Source: an uncultured Lachnospiraceae bacterium (GTDB lineage Bacteria; Bacillota; Clostridia; Lachnospirales; Lachnospiraceae). Taken from it: a stretch of 40,845 nucleotides of DNA. Where the stretch lies: positions 1-40,845 of the forward strand of contig CALWLN010000222.1 of assembly GCA_944381535.1 (NCBI GenBank), in the 5' to 3' direction. Below the pieces are notes generated by a model, which was not told the DNA's origin, did no database searches, and saw only the letters and a list, made by a program, of their open reading frames with translations. How positions within the stretch are numbered: position 1 is the first letter of the stretch; each line of letters starts with the position of its first letter. This document shows, piece after piece, positions 8,176 through 15,123 of the stretch. Both the position numbers and the translations under genes were made by a program.

Positions 8176-9914
8176 CTGATCACACCTCTTCTACCGTCCA
8201 CGGTCACATAAGCCCCGGTCTTTAAAATCTTGGTGGCGTGCTCCGCCCCCAGAATCACCGGAATATCCAGGCTCAGGCCCGCAATGGCTGCATGAGAATT
8301 TGTCCCCTCACACTCCACAACCAGTGCGGAGGCCTCCCGTATCTGCTCCATCATGTCATTGTTTGTCTCCTTGGTGACAATGATGTCACCTGCCTTAAAA
8401 AGGCGCCTTAATTCCTCCGCATCCTCACAGACGCACAGGCTGCCGGACACCTTCCGGTTGGTGACGCCGGTTCCGGTAATGAGAATATGTCCGGCCACAT
8501 GCACCTTGATAATGTTGGTGGTACCGGACACGCCCAGGGGCACGCCGGCGGTGATCACCGTGATATCGCCCATGGACACAAGCCCTGCCTTCTCCGCCTC
8601 GTCCACCGCATGATCAAACAAATCGTCCGCATTTTCCTTCCGCTCCAGAAGCAGCGGAGTCACGCCCCAGGAGAGATTCAGCTGACGACAGACCTTCTCG
8701 GACATGCTGCAGCCGATGATCGGACAGCTGGGACGGTACTTTGACACCATCCGGGCCGTCCGCCCCGACCGGGATACGGTGATGATGGCCGCTGCGTTCA
8801 AATCACTGGCCGTGGTGCAAGTGGCGTGGGATATGGCGTTGGTGATATCCGGATTTCTTAAAATCTCCCGATTCTTGAACCGGGCCGTATAGTTGATGTC
8901 CCGCTCGGTGCGGACAGCAATCTTCACCATGGTCCGCAGCGCCTCCACCGGATAGAGGCCAGCAGCCGTCTCCCCGGAGAGCATAATGGCGCTGGTGCCG
9001 TCGTAAATGGCATTGGCCACATCAGTGGCCTCGGCTCGGGTAGGTCTTGGATTCTTTATCATGGAATCCAGCATCTGGGTGGCCGTGATCACCTGCTTGC
9101 CGGCATTGTACACCTTCTGAATGATCATTTTCTGAATGACCGGAACGTCCTCTAAGGGAATCTCCACACCCATGTCTCCACGGGCTACCATGACGCCATC
9201 GGATACCCGGATGATTTCGTCGATATTTTCCACACCCTGCATATTCTCAATCTTGGCGATGATATTGATATCGTGGCAATCCTTTTCCTCAAAAATCCGG
9301 CGGATCTGCAGGATGTCGTCGGCACTGCGTACAAAGGAGGCCGCAATAAAATCATAATCATTCTCAATACCGAACACGATATCGTCATAATCCTTCTGAC
9401 TGATGTAGGGCATAGTCAGTACCACGCCCGGCACGTTGACACTTTTCTTGCTGCCAATGGTCCCCCCGTTATTTACCGTGCATATAATCTCCGTATCCGT
9501 CACCCGGTCCACAGTCATGGCGATGAGCCCGTCGTCAATCAAGATGGTACTGCCGGGCTTCACGTCCTTCACCAGGTTCTTGTAGCTGATGGAAGCCCGC
9601 TTCTCATCCCCCAGAATATCCTCGACAGTCAGCGTAAAATGCTGGCCCTCCTTCAAAACGGCCTCATCACCTTTAAGCTCACCCAGACGAATTTCCGGGC
9701 CCTTGGTGTCCAACAGGGTAGCCACAGGCAGATTCAGTTCCGCCCGCAGCCGCTTAATCTCAGCCAGACGTCTGCCCTGCTCGTCGTGGTCACCATGGGA
9801 AAAATTAAACCGGGCCACATCCATGCCCTCTATCATCAACTGCTTCAATACGCCATCCCTCTCCGTGGCGGGTCCCAGGGTACAAATAATCTTTGTTTTT
9901 CTTAGTTCTCTCAT
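8166..9914 (-). CDS. pyk: Pyruvate kinase with C-terminal PEP-utiliser domain
   Basis: A 582-residue pyruvate kinase converting phosphoenolpyruvate and ADP to pyruvate and ATP in the last step of glycolysis. Evidence: N-terminal KTKIICTLGPAT, substrate-loop NFSHG, active-site segment IIAKIEN, and VARGDMGVEIP. The last 100 residues form the extra PEP-utiliser mobile domain seen in Bacillus-type enzymes, with its histidine in GTNSHAAIAG. The ATG at 9914 begins MRELRKTK as in homologues; an upstream in-frame ATG at 9965 would add 17 atypical residues. The stop overlaps the TTG start of the next gene by 10 bases. Confidence 0.95.
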   Translation of the reverse strand: MRELRKTKIICTLGPATERDGVLKQLMIEGMDVARFNFSHGDHDEQGRRLAEIKRLRAELNLPVATLLDTKGPEIRLGELKGDEAVLKEGQHFTLTVEDILGDEKRASISYKNLVKDVKPGSTILIDDGLIAMTVDRVTDTEIICTVNNGGTIGSKKSVNVPGVVLTMPYISQKDYDDIVFGIENDYDFIAASFVRSADDILQIRRIFEEKDCHDINIIAKIENMQGVENIDEIIRVSDGVMVARGDMGVEIPLEDVPVIQKMIIQKVYNAGKQVITATQMLDSMIKNPRPTRAEATDVANAIYDGTSAIMLSGETAAGLYPVEALRTMVKIAVRTERDINYTARFKNREILRNPDITNAISHATCTTASDLNAAAIITVSRSGRTARMVSKYRPSCPIIGCSMSEKVCRQLNLSWGVTPLLLERKENADDLFDHAVDEAEKAGLVSMGDITVITAGVPLGVSGTTNIIKVHVAGHILITGTGVTNRKVSGSLCVCEDAEELRRLFKAGDIIVTKETNNDMMEQIREASALVVECEGTNSHAAIAGLSLDIPVILGAEHATKILKTGAYVTVDGRRGVISCN

Positions 9915-9981
9915 CTCTTCTACTACCTTTCTACTTTTTACCGAGAATACATACTCTGCTTTCAACTTTTCTGTCCGTGCT

Positions 9982-9987
9982 TATTAT
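9982..9987 (-). promoter_or_regulatory. Candidate -10 box of pyk
   Basis: A perfect TATAAT on the minus strand, about 68 bases before the pyk ATG. The region 17 bases further upstream is T-rich (TTTCTT) with no good -35 match. Confidence 0.35.
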
Positions 9988-10059
9988 ATCAAAAAACAGC
10001 CAAAAAAGAAAGAGAATGTTTCACATGGCAACACCAGATAAGGAAGTATTTATATAGAG

Positions 10060-10097
10060 GATACGGTGCAGTACCTTCATCGGTACCGCACCGTATC
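10060..10097 (-). repeat. Long hairpin upstream of pyk
   Basis: A 16-base inverted repeat (10060-10075 with 10082-10097) with a 6-base loop. Its one imperfect position is an A-C mismatch in plus-strand RNA but a G-U wobble in minus-strand RNA, so it probably forms in minus-strand transcripts as a terminator of the upstream remnant gene or as structure ahead of pyk. There is no clean U-run. Two smaller perfect hairpins follow at about 10125-10147 (AAATCGGC/GCCGATTT) and 10153-10174 (GGAAACTGT/ACAGTTTCC). Confidence 0.4.
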
Positions 10098-10298
10098 GTT
10101 TTAAGAATATTAGGGGACTCCATAAATGAAAATCGGCGTTTAAAGCCGATTTACGCGGAAACTGTCCGTACAGTTTCCCTGCTTGCTATGGTATGTGACA
10201 TTTTTATCGCTCCGGTGATTGTTTTTTCGGTTTGTATTTTCACTGCGTTTTGTTTGCGTTAAACCTTAGACACTTACCTTTTGGAAGAACTCTTTACA

Positions 10299-10689
10299 TC
10301 ATGGGTTAATATATTTGCCTGACACATAAAACACGCCATCTGTAAAAGGCTTTTTCAGCAGTGGCTTTTTCAAAACTCCTCGGCGGATCAATTCATCGGT
10401 CACATAGCCGACAATTTGAAACAGGTATATATACCGGATTCAAATCAGCGTACTCCTCTGACAAAACCACCCGCACTTTATTTTGTTTCTCAATGAATTT
10501 TGCATAGCGGTTATGTGCGATTCGCCAGATCCAAGCGTCAAGATTTTCAATTTCGTACTTCCGCATACCATCGAGAACATGGCAAAGGATTTCACCGGAT
10601 AGATCTTCTGCGTCACAACGATTGTTCAGTCTGTTGCAGCAAAAACGAAATATCGGTTCCACATAAGGGATGATTTTGTCCTGATCCAA
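10299..10689 (-). pseudogene. Sigma-70-family factor remnant, internally deleted or frameshifted
   Basis: Translation from the TTG at 10689, placed just after a strong AAAGGAGGT site, gives MDQDKIIPYVEPIFRFCCNR and then a sigma region 2 (DAEDLSGEI, LDAWIWRIAHNRY). The frame ends at 10393 soon after region 2, with no region 4. A second frame continues downstream to 10299 (LFQIVGYVTDELIRRGVLKK, then FTDGVFYVSGKYIN), which looks like genuine protein sequence from the end of a longer gene. The simplest reading is a gene of the ECF-like sigma type that lost its middle. It is isolated between carbamate kinase and pyk. A functional short protein is unlikely but not excluded. Confidence 0.6.
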
Positions 10690-10825
10690 GTGATTACCTC
10701 CTTTCAAAACATGTGTAATCATGATTACGCTTATTTAGTGTCTCAATATCAAATCGGATAGGCATTTTTATAGAATATTTTTATTATAACACGAATTTGT
10801 GACTTTTTCGTCACCATTACACAGA

Positions 10826-10859
10826 AATCGGCGGCAAGGAACAATCCTCACCGCCGGTT
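10826..10859 (-). terminator. Candidate terminator hairpin after carbamate kinase
   Basis: A 15-base stem (10826-10840 with 10845-10859) and a 4-base loop, GC-rich in the middle, about 105 bases after the arcC stop. Two of its three imperfect positions become G-U pairs in minus-strand RNA, consistent with the arcC transcript. The U-run is poor, so the call is weak. Confidence 0.35.
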
Positions 10860-10964
10860 TATTTTCAAATTATTGCCTTATGTGGTATTAGCTCATCCTC
10901 TCTCTTTTTTATAATTCGCGCTGCTGCTCACTCCATGACCATTAACGGGCAGAACTTTTATCTC

Positions 10965-11897
10965 TTACTTGTGTATCGTGGTTCCCGTCCTGCCATTCAG
11001 GCCCTCACTGGTGGTATTAAGCTTGGTAATCAACACGGAGCGCACGGCGGAATTGCCGATAAAATCAACGGCTGCCTGAATCTTGGGCAGCATGGTTCCC
11101 TCCCCAAACTGGCCCTCTTTTATATACTTCTCCGCCTCCGCTACGGTCATGGTATCCAAAGGCTGCTCCGTCTCCTTGCCGAAATCCAGGCACACCTTCT
11201 CCACGCCGGCGAGGATCACCAGCATATCAGCGTCCAGAAGCTCCGCCAGCCTGCCCGCTGCCGTATCCTTCTCAATCACTGCGCTGGCGCCTTTCAAACG
11301 ATGGTCCTGTACCAGAACCGGAATACCGCCGCCGCCGCAGGCCACCACGATCTGGTCCGCGTCCAGCAGGGCACGGATGGCGTCTATCTCGATGATCTCC
11401 ATGGGCTTTGGCGCCGCCACAATCCTACGGTAGCCCTCTTTCGTCTTCACCACATGATTACCCTTCTGCTCCTGGGCCTCCGCTTCCTCCTTCGTCATCA
11501 CCCTGCCCACAATCTTGGTTGGATTGTAAAAGGCCTCGTCATAGGGGTCTACGGTCACCTGGGTCAGAACTGTGGATACCGGCTTGTAAATGCCCTTGTC
11601 CAAAAGCTCCGTGCGGATGGCATTCTGCAGATCATACCCGATATAACCCTGGCTCATGGCCGAGCACACGGACATAGGGGTGGCGGTATATTCGGGGTAG
11701 AGCCTGCAAAACTCCGCCATAGCCGTATGTATCATGCCTACCTGTGGCCCGTTGCTGTGGGTGATGGCCACCTGGTAATCCTTCTGAATAAAGTCCGCAA
11801 CAGCCTTTGCCGTCCGCCTGGTGGCTTCCTTCTGTTCCGGCAGGGTGGTTCCTAACGCGTCATGCCCCAACGCAATTACAATTCTCTTCTTCCTCAT
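10965..11897 (-). CDS. arcC: Carbamate kinase
   Basis: A 310-residue amino-acid kinase family protein: carbamoyl phosphate + ADP gives carbamate (then NH3 and CO2) and ATP. Evidence: N-terminal RIVIALGHDALG, THSNGPQVG, the middle KPMEIIE and VVACGGGGIPV motifs, and the ending TSEGLNGRTGTTI. Length is normal. The ATG at 11897 follows CGGAGGAA; an in-frame extension to 12038 is not needed. The usual partners of the arginine deiminase pathway (arcA, arcB) are not in the window, so it may serve another carbamoyl-phosphate-producing pathway such as purine-derivative or agmatine breakdown. Confidence 0.93.
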   Translation of the reverse strand: MRKKRIVIALGHDALGTTLPEQKEATRRTAKAVADFIQKDYQVAITHSNGPQVGMIHTAMAEFCRLYPEYTATPMSVCSAMSQGYIGYDLQNAIRTELLDKGIYKPVSTVLTQVTVDPYDEAFYNPTKIVGRVMTKEEAEAQEQKGNHVVKTKEGYRRIVAAPKPMEIIEIDAIRALLDADQIVVACGGGGIPVLVQDHRLKGASAVIEKDTAAGRLAELLDADMLVILAGVEKVCLDFGKETEQPLDTMTVAEAEKYIKEGQFGEGTMLPKIQAAVDFIGNSAVRSVLITKLNTTSEGLNGRTGTTIHK

Positions 11898-11934
11898 GGA
11901 AATTCCTCCGTTTTGTGACGATTGTTCTGCACCT

Positions 11935-11963
11935 ATCATAGCACATTTTGGGACATTTGCAAA
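11935..11963 (-). promoter_or_regulatory. Promoter of carbamate kinase
   Basis: TTTGCA (11958-11963), 17-base spacer, TATGAT (11935-11940), with an extended -10 TGC directly before the -10 box. It lies about 38 bases from the ATG. Confidence 0.55.
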
Positions 11964-12001
11964 GACTCTGCGGGAACTTTTATCGCAGCTTTGACAGCAG
12001 T

Positions 12002-12045
12002 ATAGCCTGCGCCACACCGCATACTTTGCGTGTGACACAGGCTAT
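12002..12045 (-). terminator. Terminator-like hairpin after htrA
   Basis: A 16-base stem (12002-12017 with 12030-12045) starting 9 bases after the protease stop. Both imperfect positions are C-A mismatches in plus-strand RNA but G-U pairs in minus-strand RNA, supporting formation in the htrA transcript. No clear U-run follows. Confidence 0.45.
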
Positions 12046-12053
12046 GCTGACTG

Positions 12054-13808
12054 TTACTGATTTGCCTCATTCCGGCTTCCCAGAGTGACTGTCACTGTTC
12101 TGTCTATCCATTCTCCGTTCTCGGATACCTTCAGGGACACCTCCACGGTAGTTCCTGCCGCATAATACTGCATCCGCTCCTGCAAAGCACTCATGGAACT
12201 TACCTCACGACCGTCAAAGGCGGTTATGATATCGCCAGCGTAGATTCCAGCCTGTTGTGCCGGACTGCCTTCCATTACCTGGATGACATAAATACCGTTC
12301 GGCCAATTGTACTGGCTTCCCACCTCGTCCGTGACATCCATACCGCTGACGCCCAAATAAGCCACCTCAGACTCGGCCACCGGCTCTAAGTTGATCAGAT
12401 CATTGATGATGGGCTCCGCTGTAGTGATAGGAATGGCATATCCCATACCCTCTACATCCGTATCCGTATATTTCACCGAATTGATACCCACAACCTCGCC
12501 GTTGATGTTCAGAAGCGCTCCTCCGCTGTTACCGGGATTGATGGCTGCGTCGGTCTGAATCAGGCTGTTGGTAACGGTGTTGTTATTCTGGTCCGTAACC
12601 GTCACTTCCCGGTCCAGGGCACTGATAACGCCGGTGGTAACGGACTGTCCGTAACCCAGAGCGTTGCCGATGGCGATGGCCGGCTCACCCACCTTCAGAT
12701 TATCGGAATTGCCAAGGGTGGCAACCTTAATCTGGCTCAGCGTTTCTTCCGGAATATCGCTGATCCGCACGGTAATGACAGCCAGGTCCGTGCTGGAATC
12801 CGTTCCTTTAATCTCCGCCGCCACACTGGTATCATCCACGAAGTTCACGGTCAAGGTGGTGGCGTCGCTGACTACATGGTTGTTGGTTGCAATGTATAAT
12901 TCCTCATCGGTCTGTCCAATGATAATACCGGACCCGGCACTGGGAACCTCCTGCTGGTAGGTCTGTCCAAACCAGCTCTGTACCTGTTGTACCGACAGGT
13001 TCGTAATTGCCACGATGGAGGGCATCACATTTTCCACGACCTCGGACACATCGCTGACCACTGCCTGGGTACCGGTGCTGGTGGTGGTAATCTTCCCATC
13101 GTTACCGTCGTTCCCCTGGCTTACAGCGTTTCCGCCTGTCTGCTGGGTTTCCTGGCCGCCCGTAGCGTAATCAAAGACATAACCTGTTCCATAGAACACG
13201 GTTCCGGCCACAAGACCGAAAACCAGCGCAATGGCTGCGCATTTGCCAAGGGCTTTTCCGAAACCACCCTTCTTCTTTTCCTTAGGAGCCTTTTTCTTTT
13301 TGCTGGCAGGGGGTTCATTGGAAGCCGTAAACTGCTGGCTCTGGGCATACCCCTGATTCTGATAATTCTGCTGGCTCTGATTGTTCTGGGCTTTCTGATT
13401 TACATAGCTGTAGGAATAGAGGGAGCTTGCGCCTGTTCCCTGGGCCTGCTCCTGCTCCCGGCTCTGAGCCTGTCCCGCACTCTGGCCATACGCCGTATCC
13501 TGGGTCTGACTCTGGCTATATGTCTGGCTGTACGACTGGTCCTGACCAGCCGGTTCTGACTGGCCGTATACCTGGCTCTGACCAGTCGTCTCTGACTGGC
13601 TGTACGTCTGCCCGCTCTGCTGGGTCTGGTTATACGACTGATCCTGGGCCTGGCTATATGTCTGCCCGCTCTGCTGCGTCTGACTGTATGCCTGGTCCTG
13701 ATTCTGACTCTGGCCGTACGTCTGGTCCTGGTTCTGGCTCTGGCCATACGTCTGGTCCTGGTTCTGAGAACCGTTGAAATTATAATTATTGTTGTAGCTG
13801 TTATCCAT
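12054..13808 (-). CDS. HtrA/DegP-type membrane serine protease with PDZ domain
   Basis: A 584-residue protein. The first 170 or so residues are a cytoplasmic tail of tandem Gln/Ser/Tyr/Asn-rich repeats (QNQDQTYGQS units), then a Lys-rich stretch (KKKKAPKEKKKGG), one transmembrane helix (AAIALVFGLVAGTVFYG), and an extracytoplasmic trypsin-like domain with triad His311 (ATNNHVVSD), Asp341 (STDLAV) and Ser428 (NPGNSGGAL). A C-terminal PDZ domain covers the last 100 residues. It should degrade misfolded proteins at the cell surface. ATG 13808 has AGAGGAG upstream; the in-frame extension to 13973 overlaps gtrA1 and is unsupported. The Gln-rich tail is much longer than usual in HtrA. Confidence 0.92.
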   Translation of the reverse strand: MDNSYNNNYNFNGSQNQDQTYGQSQNQDQTYGQSQNQDQAYSQTQQSGQTYSQAQDQSYNQTQQSGQTYSQSETTGQSQVYGQSEPAGQDQSYSQTYSQSQTQDTAYGQSAGQAQSREQEQAQGTGASSLYSYSYVNQKAQNNQSQQNYQNQGYAQSQQFTASNEPPASKKKKAPKEKKKGGFGKALGKCAAIALVFGLVAGTVFYGTGYVFDYATGGQETQQTGGNAVSQGNDGNDGKITTTSTGTQAVVSDVSEVVENVMPSIVAITNLSVQQVQSWFGQTYQQEVPSAGSGIIIGQTDEELYIATNNHVVSDATTLTVNFVDDTSVAAEIKGTDSSTDLAVITVRISDIPEETLSQIKVATLGNSDNLKVGEPAIAIGNALGYGQSVTTGVISALDREVTVTDQNNNTVTNSLIQTDAAINPGNSGGALLNINGEVVGINSVKYTDTDVEGMGYAIPITTAEPIINDLINLEPVAESEVAYLGVSGMDVTDEVGSQYNWPNGIYVIQVMEGSPAQQAGIYAGDIITAFDGREVSSMSALQERMQYYAAGTTVEVSLKVSENGEWIDRTVTVTLGSRNEANQ

Positions 13809-13912
13809 AACAAAGTCTCCTCTCTGACGTGAAATCTTTGGTTTCTTTCTTATGGTTATGAGTTTAGACGTTAAATGTGTAAAAAGTGTGATAAATCTTT
13901 CAACAAATTGTG

Positions 13913-14359
13913 TTAGTTTTTCTGTTTTCTCTGCATCATTTTTTTCGAATGATATGTCCCGGTCCGATTCCACTGCCGTTCCTCCATCAGGAACTTGCGG
14001 CTAACAAAGTTCCATACGGATACCAGCAGGGTCGCCACAATCTTGGCCCCCATGTAGTGGAAGCCGAGACGCTCCACTCCCCAGCGCAGAAATACGGTGT
14101 TGAGCCCCAGCCCACACAGGCTCAGCAGCAAAAATACCAGGAACTGTCCCGTTTTACTCACATTCTCCCGGGTTAAAAATACATATTTTTTACTGTATAT
14201 GTAATTGAATACCGTGGACACCGTGTAGGAACAGCACGCGGACATGAGATAGTGCATGTCCCCCCATTCCGTCAGCAGAAACAGCAGTCCGTAATCGATT
14301 CCGAAGGACAGCACGCCCACAATACTAAAACGGAAAAATTGTTTCAACAAATTCAACAT
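13913..14359 (-). CDS. GtrA family membrane protein
   Basis: A 148-residue protein with four transmembrane helices and the GtrA pattern (FSIVGVLSFGIDYGLLFLLT at the first helix, SVFNY-type motif as STVFNYIYSKKYVF, ending in a VWNFVSRKF segment). GtrA proteins are associated with lipid-linked sugar translocation and polysaccharide decoration, usually with a GtrB-type glycosyltransferase; candidates are present at 21603 and 38532. ATG 14359 follows GAGGGAA. It is a paralogue of the gene at 14703, but a terminator and new promoter separate them. Confidence 0.88.
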   Translation of the reverse strand: MLNLLKQFFRFSIVGVLSFGIDYGLLFLLTEWGDMHYLMSACCSYTVSTVFNYIYSKKYVFLTRENVSKTGQFLVFLLLSLCGLGLNTVFLRWGVERLGFHYMGAKIVATLLVSVWNFVSRKFLMEERQWNRTGTYHSKKMMQRKQKN

Positions 14360-14400
14360 TTTGATTCCCTCTTTTTCATTTTCTCTTCTTCATACCGGTT

Positions 14401-14450
14401 CCGGGCGCTCGGCTTTCTCCGCTCCCTTACTTTGCAGGCTCAGCGCCCGG
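14401..14450 (-). other. 5' leader hairpin of gtrA1 mRNA
   Basis: CCGGGCGCT (14401-14409) pairs with AGCGCCCGG (14442-14450). It would form near the 5' end of the gtrA1 transcript predicted from the promoter at 14462-14490, in a leader of about 95 bases. It could stabilise the mRNA or regulate it; neither is shown. Confidence 0.45.
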
Positions 14451-14461
14451 CATATTTGTAT

Positions 14462-14490
14462 AATATACACGAAAAAGCAGGAAAAAGCAA
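14462..14490 (-). promoter_or_regulatory. Promoter of gtrA1 overlapping the upstream terminator
   Basis: TTGCTT (14485-14490), 17-base spacer, TATATT (14462-14467). The -35 box lies in the 3' arm and U-run of the terminator at 14482-14510, so the same bases appear to end one transcript and start the next. Confidence 0.5.
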
Positions 14491-14510
14491 GTGCCAAATG
14501 GCACCTGCTT
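14482..14510 (-). terminator. Intrinsic terminator of the glmS-gtrA2 operon
   Basis: A stem of 12 bases (14499-14510 with 14485-14496, one imperfect pair) ending in a TTTTT run on the minus strand (14486-14482). It originally lay close behind the gtrA2 stop and is now separated from it by the structured element at 14531-14702. Confidence 0.7.
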
Positions 14511-14530
14511 TGTATGTTTTTTACAAATCC

Positions 14531-14702
14531 GTAACAGTTCAGACAGCATGCCACAGACCGCCTTCTCCGAAGGCTATTCGCTGCTACGCAGCTCCTGTCT
14601 GTGGCTGATTGGCGTTCAGCCAATCAACGGCAATAAAAAGACATCCCTTAGCAAATAAATTTGCACGGTCTGTCTTTTCATTGCCTAGCTGTCTGAACTG
14701 TT
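14531..14702. mobile_element. MITE-like structured element with terminal inverted repeats and flanking direct repeat
   Basis: AACAGTTCAGACAGC at 14533-14547 is repeated in exact inverted form at 14688-14702. TTTACAAATCC occurs just outside both ends (14520-14530 and 14702-14712), resembling an 11-12-base target duplication. Inside, nearly every base pairs: an arm 14550-14558/14597-14605 enclosing two hairpins (14560-14574, 14580-14592), a hairpin 14606-14626, and an arm 14629-14643/14671-14685 enclosing hairpin 14651-14664. There is no coding capacity, so it would need a transposase in trans. It lies between the gtrA2 stop and its terminator, and the right direct repeat contains the gtrA2 stop codon. 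A conserved structured RNA is the main alternative. Confidence 0.7.
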
Positions 14703-15110
14703 TTACAAATCCTGAGACTTCTGTTCCAGAAACAGCTTCCGGGTCACGAAGTTCCAGACCATGACCACCAGCGTGGCCAGTATCTTGGAAATCCGATAGT
14801 CAATGCCTGCCTGCTCCACGATCAGCCAGAGGATAAGCTGGTTTAAGCCCATTCCCAGGAGGCACAGCACCGTAAAAAGCAGAAACTCCTTTATTTTATT
14901 TCTGTCCTCCCTGCCGCGGAACACGTATTTCATGCTGGCGGCATAGTTGAACACCAGGGAGATGGCGTAGGACAGGGTGGAGGACAGCAGATAAAAAATA
15001 CCGCACACCTCCGTAAAAAATACCATCAACCCATAGTCCAGAAGGGTGGAGATGACCCCCACGATACCGAACTTTATCAGCTGCGCCAGCAGCTTCCCAT
15101 ATTTTCTCAT
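14703..15110 (-). CDS. GtrA family membrane protein (second copy)
   Basis: A 135-residue GtrA protein with four predicted transmembrane helices (KFGIVGVISTLLDYGLMVFF, SLVFNYAASMKYVF, and a final MVWNFVTRKLFLEQ). It is clearly related to the neighbour at 13913 with the same architecture. It starts 13 bases after the glmS stop and is probably the last gene of that operon. Its stop codon falls in the direct repeat flanking the structured element at 14531-14702, so insertion there leaves the protein intact. Likely role: supporting membrane translocation of a lipid-linked sugar. Confidence 0.88.
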   Translation of the reverse strand: MRKYGKLLAQLIKFGIVGVISTLLDYGLMVFFTEVCGIFYLLSSTLSYAISLVFNYAASMKYVFRGREDRNKIKEFLLFTVLCLLGMGLNQLILWLIVEQAGIDYRISKILATLVVMVWNFVTRKLFLEQKSQDL

Positions 15111-15123
15111 GTACAGACTGCTC

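Noticed and set aside
10935..11855. Long plus-strand open frame
   Set aside because: It is antisense to the clearly recognised carbamate kinase.
13427..13777. Open frames on both strands over the HtrA tail
   Set aside because: They arise from the repetitive codons of the QNQDQTYGQS tail and show no initiation signals.
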